Part shown: piece by piece, positions 8,111-14,814 of the stretch | How positions within the stretch are numbered: the stretch's first letter is position 1 | Layout: every line of letters begins with the position of its first letter | Assembly (NCBI GenBank): GCA_041859375.1 | Contig: JBHEKP010000348.1 | Location: 1-16,412 of the forward strand | Reading direction: 5' to 3' | Length of the DNA: 16,412 nucleotides | DNA from: JBHEKP01 sp041859375 | Lineage (GTDB): Bacteria > Hydrogenedentota > Hydrogenedentia > Hydrogenedentales > CAITNO01 | Position numbers and translations under genes: made by a program | The notes under the pieces: generated by a model | The model's database searches: none | What the model saw: the letters and a program-made list of their open reading frames with translations, nothing else | What the model was told of the DNA's origin: nothing

Positions 8111-8151
8111 AAAAAAAGCTCCGTCCCCGGCCGATGGAAACCGGGGACGGA
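8111..8151 (-). terminator. Rho-independent terminator of the PagL-like gene
   Basis: A perfect inverted repeat (TCCGTCCCCGG / CCGGGGACGGA, 11-bp stem, about 10-nt loop) is followed on the - strand by GC and seven T residues (8117-8111). It begins 24 nt past the stop codon of the outer-membrane protein gene and isolates it from the cystathionine gene downstream. Confidence 0.92.
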
Positions 8152-8174
8152 CAACGAAGGAGGAACAGACGAAG

Positions 8175-8735
8175 TCAGAAGCGGTAACCCACCCCCAGCG
8201 CGAGGGTGTTCACGCCGGAGTTGCGTCCGCCAAGGCCCGCATTGGATATGTGATCGTACTTCAGGGACAGGCTCCAGGGATTGTCGAACTGGTAGCCGAT
8301 GCCCAGTCCGCTCAGAAAATTCAGGTGCGAGTCGTTGCCCTGGATGTCGTTGGAATGACCGAGGGCGTGGGCGCTCAACTCCCCGAAAAGGCCCCGGTAC
8401 TCGTTTTTAACGGAGTACATCCGCAGGGCAAGACCGCCCCCGCCTCCGTAAAGGGTGTCCTCGCCGCGCCCTTCCTGCTCGTAGACAAACAGGGGCATCA
8501 GGCGCAACCCCAGGGCGAGACGTCCGGAGAGGGGCTTCTCGTATTCCACCACGCCGGTGAGCATGTAATCCCCGTCACGGTCACAGGCGCCGGAATAAAT
8601 GCCCATGCCGTTGTTTAACTCAAGCCGCCAGGCGCCTTCGGGAGCGGGGGCGGATTCACCCATTGCCACCGAGGCGATGCAACAGAACAGGAGGCTGGCG
8701 AACCAAACTACCAAGGGTATGTCATCGAATTTCAT
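8175..8735 (-). CDS. PagL-like acyloxyacyl hydrolase family outer-membrane beta-barrel
   Basis: A 186-residue protein with a signal peptide (hydrophobic core about 8-24, VAMG before the mature part), alternating amphipathic strands and a C-terminal YRF typical of barrels inserted by BAM. The segment YDHISNAGLGGRNSGVN carries the HxSNA signature of PagL lipid A 3-O-deacylases: His162 and Ser164 match two of the catalytic triad. The third residue, Glu 12 positions after Ser in the Pseudomonas enzyme as I recall it, is Asn176 here. It may therefore be a variant or a non-deacylating member of this barrel family. The ATG at 8735 is preferred over the TTG two codons upstream because GGTGGG lies 8 nt before it. 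It is monocistronic, with its own promoter and terminator. Its presence implies an outer membrane, probably with lipid A. Confidence 0.8.
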   Translation of the reverse strand: MKFDDIPLVVWFASLLFCCIASVAMGESAPAPEGAWRLELNNGMGIYSGACDRDGDYMLTGVVEYEKPLSGRLALGLRLMPLFVYEQEGRGEDTLYGGGGGLALRMYSVKNEYRGLFGELSAHALGHSNDIQGNDSHLNFLSGLGIGYQFDNPWSLSLKYDHISNAGLGGRNSGVNTLALGVGYRF

Positions 8736-8771
8736 AACCAAAACCCACCAAAACGGTTCTTTCCCAAGCCC

Positions 8772-8800
8772 ATAATACGTAAAATGAGCTATTTTGTCAA
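8772..8800 (-). promoter_or_regulatory. Consensus sigma70 promoter of the PagL-like gene
   Basis: On the - strand TTGACA (8800-8795), a 17-nt spacer, and TATTAT (8777-8772) form a near-perfect housekeeping promoter. Transcription would start near 8764, giving a leader of about 29 nt before the ATG at 8735. It is the strongest sigma70 match in the window, suggesting high expression unless repressed at the overlapping palindrome. Confidence 0.85.
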
Positions 8801-8812
8801 TAAATTATTGAC
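8796..8812. promoter_or_regulatory. Operator-like palindrome overlapping the -35 box
   Basis: GTCAATAA-A-TTATTGAC is a perfect 17-nt palindrome (8-nt arms, single central base). Its right-hand side on the - strand includes five bases of the TTGACA box of the PagL-like promoter, so a dimeric repressor bound here would block RNA polymerase. The cognate regulator is not in the window. Confidence 0.5.
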
Positions 8813-9126
8813 TGAATGTCCCGCTTTGTTTGAACAAAATGGACTAAAACAACGACCATCGCGCGGAAAAGTGAAAAAGTGTTTAGGAGGGCGGGCCGAC
8901 GGGAGCTGAAAAAACTACCATTTGGTGGATTTATACCGCTCAAGCCACGGAGGTGTAGGAACAGGATTGCCGGTAAAACGGACAGAATGGCCGCCAGGGC
9001 CACTAGGACATTGAAAGAATAACATCGTTTATTACCAAATAAAACCGTCCTATTCGGGCAAATTTCCCTTTCAGGCCGTTCCCCAAAAAGCGGCACATTT
9101 CCGGCATGTTGATTCCGCTTGTATGG
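8813..9126. other. Gene-free AT-rich upstream region of the glnBA locus
   Basis: No credible gene is seen between the PagL-like promoter and the sigma54 promoter; the long open frame on the - strand here is antisense to glnB. Two inverted repeats stand out: TTTGTT-TG-AACAAA at 8825-8838, and an imperfect hairpin at 9027-9045 (GTTTATT / AATAAAAC, one bulge, ACCA loop). The second lies about 80-100 nt upstream of the sigma54 promoter, the usual place for an activator-binding site, but neither matches the enterobacterial NtrC consensus. Confidence 0.45.
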
Positions 9127-9142
9127 TGGCACGGGATTTGCA
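9127..9142 (+). promoter_or_regulatory. Sigma54 (RpoN) promoter for glnB-glnA
   Basis: TGGCACG-GGAT-TTGCA matches the sigma54 consensus at every defined position, with the invariant GG (9128-9129) and GC (9140-9141) correctly spaced by 10 nt. Transcription would begin near 9153, giving a leader of about 170 nt before glnB. Sigma54 control of glnB/glnA by NtrC-type activators is well established in proteobacteria and indicates nitrogen-limitation control here. A TATGAT at 9221-9226 could be a weak housekeeping -10 but lacks a -35. Confidence 0.9.
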
Positions 9143-9241
9143 TCAAGGAAGTTGTGAACCGCGCAATTTCCACAAGCTGGAAAGGCGGGATTCTCAAAAC
9201 GGTTTCTTGGCCGGTTGCGGTATGATGCGAGAAGGCCGGAT

Positions 9242-9296
9242 GCGCCGTGCGGCGCGGCACCGGCAGGCGGAAGCGGCCCGCCAGCAGGCCGGCGGG
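9242..9296 (+). other. Structured GC-rich 5' leader of glnB
   Basis: Two adjacent hairpins sit between the sigma54 promoter and glnB: GCGCCG-TG-CGGCGC (9242-9255) and CCCGCC-AGCAGGCC-GGCGGG (9277-9296). The second ends about 15 nt before the AGGAG ribosome-binding site. No known riboswitch class is recognised, and no T-run follows, so neither is an attenuator of the usual type. Confidence 0.4.
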
Positions 9297-9324
9297 AAAC
9301 CGGACACCGAAGGAGCTTAACGTC

Positions 9325-9666
9325 ATGAAAAAAGTGGAAGCGATTATCAAACCGTTCAAGCTGGAGGAAGTGAAGGAGGCCCTCGCCAAGGTGGGCGTGC
9401 AGGGGCTGACGGTGACGGAGGTGAAGGGCTTTGGCCGCCAGAAGGGCCACAAGGAGCTCTACCGCGGCGCGGAGTATGTGGTGGAGTTTCTGCCCAAGGT
9501 CAAGCTCGACATCGTGGTGGCGGATGACATCCTGGAGCAGGTGGTGCAGGTGATCGTGCAGGCGGCGTCCACGGGCCGCATCGGCGACGGCAAGATATTC
9601 GTGCTTCCGGTGGAGGAGGCCATCCGCATCCGCACCGGCGAAACGGGCGACCCCGTGCTTCGTTAG
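9325..9666 (+). CDS. glnB: Nitrogen regulatory PII protein GlnB
   Basis: A 113-residue PII signal-transduction protein, full length for the family. The start MKKVEAIIKPFKLEEVKEAL is canonical and AGGAG lies 9 nt upstream. The T-loop KGFGRQKGHKELYRGAEYVVEF carries Tyr51, the residue uridylylated by GlnD in proteobacteria, and TGRIGDGKIFVLPVEEAIRIRTGE (83-106) supplies the nucleotide-binding residues (Lys90, Arg101, Arg103). PII trimers sense 2-oxoglutarate and ATP/ADP and control glutamine synthetase adenylylation, NtrB or ammonium channels. It is 107 nt upstream of glnA and downstream of a sigma54 promoter. The locus lacks amtB, so the GlnB rather than GlnK name is preferred. Confidence 0.96.
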   Translation: MKKVEAIIKPFKLEEVKEALAKVGVQGLTVTEVKGFGRQKGHKELYRGAEYVVEFLPKVKLDIVVADDILEQVVQVIVQAASTGRIGDGKIFVLPVEEAIRIRTGETGDPVLR

Positions 9667-9773
9667 CGAACCCGCCCCGCCCCGGAGGGCTGGGCTTCCC
9701 GGACAGTTAAAAAACGGAACAGGCCGCAAACGGGAGTTTTCGGCGAAACAGTAAACAAGGAAGGATACGCGTC

Positions 9774-11198
9774 ATGCACAAAGATCTCAGCCCCAAGGAT
9801 GTCCTCGCGCTCATGAAGGAGAAGGGCATCAAGTTTGTGGACCTCCGCTTCATGGACTTTCCGGGACTCCAGCAGCACTTCACGTTCCCGGTCGGCCAGA
9901 TTAAAGAGGAGGTGTTCGAGGAGGGCCTCGGCTTCGACGGCTCGTCCATCCGCGGCTGGCAGGCGATCAACGAGAGCGACATGCTTGTGATGCCCGATCC
10001 CCGGACGGCCACCATCGACCCCTTCTCCGACATTCCGACCATCATCCTGTACTGCAACATCCTGGACCCGATCACCAAGGAGCGGTACTCCCGCGACCCG
10101 CGCAACATCGCGCAGAAGGCGGAAAACTACCTGATTTCCACGGGCATCGCGGACACCTGCTTCGTGGGCCCGGAGGCGGAGTTCTTCATCTTCGACGACA
10201 TCCGCTACGGCCAGGGCGCCAACTGCGGCTTCTACTACATTGACAGTGAGGAGGCCGAGTGGAACACGGGCCGCGACGAGAAGCCGAACCTCGGCTACAA
10301 GCTGCGCCACAAGGAGGGCTACTTCCCCGTGCCCCCCTCCGACGCGCTGCACAACCTGCGCCAGGAAATGTCCCAGGTCATGCTGGAAAGCGGCCTGACG
10401 GTGGAGTGCCACCACCACGAGGTGGCCACGGCGGGCCAGGCGGAAATCGACCTGCGCTTCTCCCCGCTCACCAACATGGCGGACCAGCTCACCCTCTTCA
10501 AGTACATCATTAAGAACGTCGCCCGCCGCAACGGCAAGACGGTCACCTTCATGCCCAAGCCGATGTTCGGCGACAACGGCTCCGGCATGCACTGCCACCT
10601 CTCCCTGTGGAAGGACGGCAACCCCATGTTCGCGGGCAACAAGTACGCCGGCCTGAGCCAGGAGGCGCTGTGGTTCATCGGCGGCCTGCTGAAGCACGCC
10701 GCGGCGCTTGTCGCCATCACCAACCCGACGATGAACAGCTACAAGCGGCTGGTCCCCGGCTATGAGGCCCCGGTCAACATCGCCTACTCGGCGCGCAACC
10801 GGAGCGCCTGCGCGCGCATCCCGATGTACTCGCCCAGCCCCAAGGCCAAGCGCGTCGAGTTCCGCGTGCCCGATCCCTCCTGCAACCCCTACCTGGCCTT
10901 CTCGGCGCTGCTGATGGCCGGCCTCGACGGCATCCAGAACAAGATGGACCCGGGCGAGCCCATGGACAAGGACCTCTACGATCTGCCCGCCGAGGAGAAG
11001 GCGAAGATCCCGCAGGTGCCGGGCAGCCTCGCCGAGGCGCTTGCCGCGCTGGAGAAAGACCACGAGTTCCTGCTCAAGGGCGACGTGTTCACTGCGGACG
11101 CGCTCGAGACCTGGATCCGCTACAAGCGGGTGCACGAGGTCGAGGCGGTCAACCTCCGCCCGCACCCCTACGAGTTCTTCCTTTACTACGACATCTGA
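9774..11198 (+). CDS. glnA: Type I glutamine synthetase GlnA
   Basis: A 474-residue type I glutamine synthetase, which makes glutamine from glutamate, ammonia and ATP as a cytoplasmic dodecamer. AAGGAAGGA lies 8 nt before the ATG. Visible motifs are GFDGSSIRGW (53-62), the metal-binding VGPEAEFFIFD (131-141), HHHEVATAGQAEIDLRF (213-229), GSGMHCHLSLW (269-279), NSYKRLVPGYEAP (321-333) and RVEFRVPDPSCNPYLA (360-375). KDLYDLPAEE (399-408) contains Tyr402, the adenylylation site of the I-beta type (KNLYDLPPEE in enterobacteria), so activity is probably turned off by a GlnE adenylyltransferase under PII control. It follows glnB in the same orientation and is very likely transcribed from the same sigma54 promoter. 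Nothing is truncated. Confidence 0.97.
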   Translation: MHKDLSPKDVLALMKEKGIKFVDLRFMDFPGLQQHFTFPVGQIKEEVFEEGLGFDGSSIRGWQAINESDMLVMPDPRTATIDPFSDIPTIILYCNILDPITKERYSRDPRNIAQKAENYLISTGIADTCFVGPEAEFFIFDDIRYGQGANCGFYYIDSEEAEWNTGRDEKPNLGYKLRHKEGYFPVPPSDALHNLRQEMSQVMLESGLTVECHHHEVATAGQAEIDLRFSPLTNMADQLTLFKYIIKNVARRNGKTVTFMPKPMFGDNGSGMHCHLSLWKDGNPMFAGNKYAGLSQEALWFIGGLLKHAAALVAITNPTMNSYKRLVPGYEAPVNIAYSARNRSACARIPMYSPSPKAKRVEFRVPDPSCNPYLAFSALLMAGLDGIQNKMDPGEPMDKDLYDLPAEEKAKIPQVPGSLAEALAALEKDHEFLLKGDVFTADALETWIRYKRVHEVEAVNLRPHPYEFFLYYDI

Positions 11199-11224
11199 TG
11201 CTTCCCCTTTGTTGACCCAAAGCC

Positions 11225-11267
11225 GGCGGCGGGTTCCGGGTGTTCCCGGGGCCCGCCGCCCCGTTTT
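11225..11267 (+). terminator. Terminator-like hairpin after glnA
   Basis: A long two-tier hairpin (GGCGGCGGG / CCCGCCGCC outer stem, CCGGG / CCCGG inner stem, TGTT loop, 11225-11260) is followed by CCGTTTT. The T-run is short and offset, so termination may be partial, leaving some readthrough into the amidotransferase gene that starts 14 nt later. Confidence 0.7.
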
Positions 11268-11281
11268 GAAGGGAGTTTCCC

Positions 11282-11974
11282 ATGCGCGTCCATGTGTTTC
11301 AGCACGCGCCCTTTGAGGGGCCGGGATGGATTGAATCAAGCCTGAGGGCCGCCGGGCACACCGTGACGGCGACGCCGCTGTATGCGGGCGGGGAGCCGCC
11401 CGCCGCTGAAGCCGTGGACATGCTTGTTGTCATGGGCGGCCCCATGAGCGTCAATGACGAGGCGGAATTCGGCTGGCTCGCGCCGGAAAAGGGGTATGTG
11501 CGGGACATGGCGCGCTCGGGAAAGCCCGTGCTGGGGGTCTGCCTTGGCGCGCAGCTCATCGCGGACGCCCTGGGCGCGCGGGTATACCCAAATTCGGAAA
11601 AGGAAATAGGCTGGTTTCCCGTGGAGGGGGTCACCCCCGCCGGGGCGGACTGTTTCGCCTTTCCCGAATCAGCCGAAGTGTTCCACTGGCACGGGGAAAC
11701 TTTTGACCTGCCCGAAGGCGCCGTGCGGCTGGCGCGGAGCCGCGCCTGTGAAAACCAGGCATTCCAGCTCGGGCGCTCCGTGATTGGCCTCCAGTTTCAC
11801 CTCGAAACCACGCCGGAGTCGGCGGCGGGCATGGTGGAGCACTGCCGCGCCGAGCTCACCCCCGCACGGTATGTTCAGGGGGAGGACGACATTCTCGCGG
11901 CGGGACCGGAAAAATACGCGAATGCGAACGCGCTGATGGACCGGGTGCTGGCGTATCTGACTGCGGGTAAATAA
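11282..11974 (+). CDS. Standalone class I glutamine amidotransferase (GuaA-N-like)
   Basis: A 230-residue protein covering one class I (triad) glutaminase domain with no synthetase domain attached. The nucleophile elbow is LGVCLGAQLIADALGA (Cys87), the oxyanion strand is VVMGGPMSV (49-57), and the remaining triad residues are His173 and Glu175 in GLQFHLETTPES. FHWHGETFDLP (134-144) is typical of the GMP-synthase-like subgroup. Such proteins release ammonia from glutamine, hydrolyse gamma-glutamyl compounds, or have drifted to other C-N substrates. A GGGAG site lies 6 nt before the ATG. The location directly after glnB-glnA points to glutamine-related metabolism, perhaps under the same nitrogen control through readthrough of the hairpin. 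The specific acceptor is unknown. Confidence 0.88.
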   Translation: MRVHVFQHAPFEGPGWIESSLRAAGHTVTATPLYAGGEPPAAEAVDMLVVMGGPMSVNDEAEFGWLAPEKGYVRDMARSGKPVLGVCLGAQLIADALGARVYPNSEKEIGWFPVEGVTPAGADCFAFPESAEVFHWHGETFDLPEGAVRLARSRACENQAFQLGRSVIGLQFHLETTPESAAGMVEHCRAELTPARYVQGEDDILAAGPEKYANANALMDRVLAYLTAGK

Positions 11975-12002
11975 AGAGAATCCGGTTGAGCGTCCCATGC
12001 TT

Positions 12003-12030
12003 TTGCCCGGTGGCCGGGCTCCGCTATACT
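12003..12030 (+). promoter_or_regulatory. Candidate promoter for the glycosidase-like lipoprotein gene
   Basis: TTGCCC (12003-12008), a 16-nt spacer and TATACT (12025-12030) lie in the gap after the amidotransferase. The -10 is a 5/6 match but the -35 is weak. It would give a leader of about 80 nt. No terminator for the amidotransferase gene is evident in the gap. Confidence 0.45.
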
Positions 12031-12116
12031 GCCCCGGGCAACGGGAAACCGGGCCGTCCGGTTCCGTCCGGCGGCGCTGCTGCGCACAATCCGCAGAACC
12101 CCAAGGGAGCCGCGTC

Positions 12117-13982
12117 ATGACCTTCAGGACAGTATTTTTCCCGCATATGGCCGCATGGGGTGCCGCATTGGCGGGGTGCCTTTGCGGCCCGGCCGCCGGG
12201 GAGATCCCCGATTTTCCGTCCCATGCGGCGCTGGCGGGGGGCGCGCATCAGGTGCGGCTGCTGCCTGGACAGGAGGGGGTGGTGTTCAGCATGTACGGCG
12301 CGCCCGGCGATCCGGAAAAACTCCGCCAGCTTGTGGAGGTGATGCGCGAACAAAACCTCGGCAACGGTTTTGATCCCGGGCCGTCCCCAACACCGGAGGC
12401 AAAGCCGCTCTTCGACTATCTGGCCGGGGTTGGCTGGCCCGTGGTGTGTTATCCCGCCGGGGACATGCAGATTGTGGGCGGGCGCGGTGTGCCGGGGCCG
12501 GAAAACGAGGCGGCCCTCGCCGCGATGGACCGGGCGGGCGTGTTCACCGCGGTGCAGCTCGGCGAGTGGGGCTATTACTTCCACAACCTCTCGTGCAACG
12601 AGCCGTGGTGGCGCGGCAATTTTGGGAAGGACTACGACGCTTACAAACACCTGATGCGGCCGCCGGGACTGGCGGGGTACGAACATCCCCCCCAAAGCCG
12701 CCGGGAGTGTTACGACACGCTCAGGGCCTATTTCATGAACCGGAGCCGCAATCTGCTGGGCCGCGTGATCAGTGTGACCGGCCATTCGCACTACGAGGCT
12801 TATGCGGCGGAATGGGGCGCGCGGTGCGTGGGTCTGGAACTGGGCGAGAACATCGCCTTCACCCAGTCGAAGCTGGCCTTTGCGCGGGGAGCGGCGCGGC
12901 AGTGGCAAAAGCCCTGGTCCGTGCAGGTCAGCCCGTGGTTTCACGGCTCATGCACCACCAGCGGCCCCCTGCGGAGGGAGGGGGACGTGTTCCGGGGGCT
13001 GGACGCGGGCCACTCGCTCAGCTTTTACGGGCGGATGTGGCTTCATGCCTGGTTTGCCGGGGCGGCGATGGTCACCCCGGAAAACAGCATCGCCATCTTT
13101 TTCGAAAAGCCCGAGGCCCCGTGGACGCTGACGGAACACGGGCGCAGGGCGGCGGAGGTTTTCGCCTTCATGCGCGGCCATGACCGGGGCGTGCCGCACA
13201 CGCCGGTGGCAATCGTGCTCGACCATCTGGCGGGCTACAACGGGTACATGGACAAGCCGTGGGGCATCCTTGAGCCCACGGCGGGCGACCGGGAACTCAG
13301 GGACCTCTTCGACCACCAGTTGTTTCCCGGCGCGGACCACATCCACACCAAACCGGACCCGGACAACCCCGAGGGTGCCTATCTGCGGCCCACGCCGTAC
13401 GGTGAGATCTTTGATGTGCTATTGACGAGCGTCCCGCCCGAGGTGCTGCCCGCCTATCCGGTGATCCTGCTGGCCGGGGACATTACCTTTGACGACGCCT
13501 TTCTCGGCGAGCTGGAAAAGGCCCTGCGCCGGGGTTCCAGCGTGCTGATGGCCCCCCGCCACCGTGACGCGCTGGGGGAAGACTTTGGCCGGGTGGCGCG
13601 GCAGGGGAGTGTGGAGGTGCTTGAGCCGTGGACCAATCCCGCCACCGGCAGAAGCGCGGCGGTTTCCAATGAGCGCCTTGCGCGCCTTGCCGGGGATCTG
13701 CTGCCGGTCGCTGTCGGGGGCGATCCCGTGCAGTACGCCGTCAACCGCACGCCAAAGGGCTGGGTGGTGGAACTGGTCAACAACCAGGGCGTGGCCAAAA
13801 AGCCCGCATCGGCGGTGGTGACGGATCCCGCCGCTGTCGCGCGCGTGACCCTGGCCCCGCGTGTCCCCTGCGCCGAGGCCAGGGAATGGCTGTCGGGGCG
13901 GGTTCATTCATCCGTGGCGTCCGTGACAGTGGAGATCGGTCCGGGTGCTACGGAATTCGTGGAACTGCTCTCCGGGGACTAA
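12117..13982 (+). CDS. Secreted glycosidase-like lipoprotein of unknown specificity
   Basis: I do not recognise a named family. The 621-residue product starts at the ATG with AAGGGAG about 8 nt upstream. Residues 1-21 are a signal peptide ending in a good lipobox, LAGC, with Cys21 as the likely lipidated residue; a signal peptidase I site after GPAAG is an alternative. Residues about 50-370 look like a TIM-barrel (SMYGAPGDPEKL, AVQLGEWGYYFHN with Glu150, LELGEN with Glu241 and Glu244, WSVQVSPWFHGS). Residues about 425-500 (PYGEIFDVLLTSVP, YPVILLAGDITFDD, LRRGSSVLMAP) resemble the amidotransferase-like domain found after the barrel in GH42-type enzymes, and a short beta-rich tail follows. A surface or periplasmic glycan hydrolase is the best guess; the catalytic pair cannot be assigned. 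Confidence 0.62.
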   Translation: MTFRTVFFPHMAAWGAALAGCLCGPAAGEIPDFPSHAALAGGAHQVRLLPGQEGVVFSMYGAPGDPEKLRQLVEVMREQNLGNGFDPGPSPTPEAKPLFDYLAGVGWPVVCYPAGDMQIVGGRGVPGPENEAALAAMDRAGVFTAVQLGEWGYYFHNLSCNEPWWRGNFGKDYDAYKHLMRPPGLAGYEHPPQSRRECYDTLRAYFMNRSRNLLGRVISVTGHSHYEAYAAEWGARCVGLELGENIAFTQSKLAFARGAARQWQKPWSVQVSPWFHGSCTTSGPLRREGDVFRGLDAGHSLSFYGRMWLHAWFAGAAMVTPENSIAIFFEKPEAPWTLTEHGRRAAEVFAFMRGHDRGVPHTPVAIVLDHLAGYNGYMDKPWGILEPTAGDRELRDLFDHQLFPGADHIHTKPDPDNPEGAYLRPTPYGEIFDVLLTSVPPEVLPAYPVILLAGDITFDDAFLGELEKALRRGSSVLMAPRHRDALGEDFGRVARQGSVEVLEPWTNPATGRSAAVSNERLARLAGDLLPVAVGGDPVQYAVNRTPKGWVVELVNNQGVAKKPASAVVTDPAAVARVTLAPRVPCAEAREWLSGRVHSSVASVTVEIGPGATEFVELLSGD

Positions 13983-14032
13983 AGCTTCATGCCGAAGAGG
14001 GCGCGGACGGCATGGGGTGCGCGCTGCGGTTT
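13979..14032 (-). pseudogene. 3' relic of a second acyltransferase family 3 gene
   Basis: Seventeen codons on the - strand read KPQRAPHAVRALFGMKL and then TAG, close to the last residues of the intact acyltransferase in this window (KPWRPVRFLFGMKP). Nucleotides 13984-14010 match 14820-14846 at 25 of 27 positions. The frame is closed by a TGA within the end of the adjacent membrane protein gene, so no full gene remains. The simplest reading is a tandem acyltransferase copy that lost all but its 3' tip. It abuts the stop codon of the lipoprotein gene on the other strand. Confidence 0.6.
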
Positions 14033-14040
14033 CCCAAGGA

Positions 14041-14718
14041 TCACAGGGCGCGCTCAATCCAGTTGTTCAGCAGGGGATAAGCAACGGCGTGGATTGCCGT
14101 GAGCGGCAGGATGCTTCTGAACCTGGCAAAGTAATAGGCCGCAAAGAATCCGGCGGGGAAGGTGATCAGCATTTGGATTGGGATGATCGTGCCGGGTATC
14201 CGGGCCGGGGTCCAGAAGTGGGCAAGGCAGAAGGCCAGGCCCACCGCGAGCGGCAGCCGCCATTGGCCACGGAACGGGCGGAATTTGGCCAGCGTCACCA
14301 GTCCGACCGAGCACAAGGCGAACTGCTGGGGAAACGCGGCGGGTATGTACCCGATTATTTGCGCGATGTAACGCGGCTCGAAGGACACCTTTCCCGCAAC
14401 GGCGACGCCGCACACCGCCAGCATGGCCACGGCGCAGACCGTCATCACGGCCGCCACCAGCAGTGCGGACGGTGTCAGGCGCGCGGTCAGGCCCCATTCG
14501 TCCAGCTTGCGGGGCTCCTTGCGCGCCCGGAACAGTATATAACCGATGAGAGGGGTTGAAATGACGACGTCAACGGTGGTCCGATCCGCCTGAAGGGCGG
14601 GAAAGCCGGCTTGCACCACTTTGACAAGGAGAAACACCAGGCCCAGCAACGCCGCGAACATGATGTCCATACGGTCCACAGCCGCCCCGCCGGGGCTTTT
14701 CATATCCCTACCGTCCAT
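14041..14718 (-). CDS. CPBP-type (Abi/CAAX protease-like) membrane protein, catalytic residues degenerate
   Basis: A 225-residue protein with about six or seven membrane segments (roughly 18-38, 50-64, 84-106, 118-143, 154-170, 176-198, 203-219). GGAG lies 8 nt before the ATG. The layout resembles CPBP intramembrane metalloproteases (CAAX prenyl protease 2/Abi). FCLAHFW (163-169) fits the FxxxH motif, and a final His210 is followed by Asn218-Asn219. The first motif, normally EExxxR, reads QQFALC at 131-136, so the metal/water-activating glutamates are replaced by glutamines. Either it is an inactive family member or the family call is only approximate. It lies between an acyltransferase relic and an intact acyltransferase, which suggests a cell-envelope role without proving one. 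Confidence 0.55.
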   Translation of the reverse strand: MDGRDMKSPGGAAVDRMDIMFAALLGLVFLLVKVVQAGFPALQADRTTVDVVISTPLIGYILFRARKEPRKLDEWGLTARLTPSALLVAAVMTVCAVAMLAVCGVAVAGKVSFEPRYIAQIIGYIPAAFPQQFALCSVGLVTLAKFRPFRGQWRLPLAVGLAFCLAHFWTPARIPGTIIPIQMLITFPAGFFAAYYFARFRSILPLTAIHAVAYPLLNNWIERAL

Positions 14719-14738
14719 GCATCCAGCTCCAATGCCGT

Positions 14739-14769
14739 AAAAAGGCTTCGTGCCGAATCATACACGAAG
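14739..14769 (-). terminator. Rho-independent terminator of the acyltransferase gene
   Basis: On the - strand CTTCGTG (14769-14763), a 10-nt loop and CACGAAG (14752-14746) form a 7-bp stem followed by CC and five T residues. It lies 46 nt past the stop at 14815 and 21 nt before the next start. The loop contains TATGAT, so a -10 box for the CPBP gene could overlap it. Confidence 0.65.
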
Positions 14770-14814
14770 AGGGGCGGGGCGCGTAATCCACAAAGTTGCC
14801 TCACGCCCCGCAGT

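Noticed and set aside
9247..9324. In-frame N-terminal extension of glnB
   Set aside because: PII proteins begin at MKKVEAIIKPF; the extension is basic low-complexity sequence overlapping leader hairpins, and the ribosome-binding site fits the ATG at 9325.
8797..9729. A 310-codon open frame on the - strand across the AT-rich gap
   Set aside because: About a third of it is antisense to glnB, it crosses the sigma54 promoter, and it has no recognisable motif or start signal.
9663..11339. A 558-codon open frame on the - strand
   Set aside because: Antisense to glnA, whose identity is certain.
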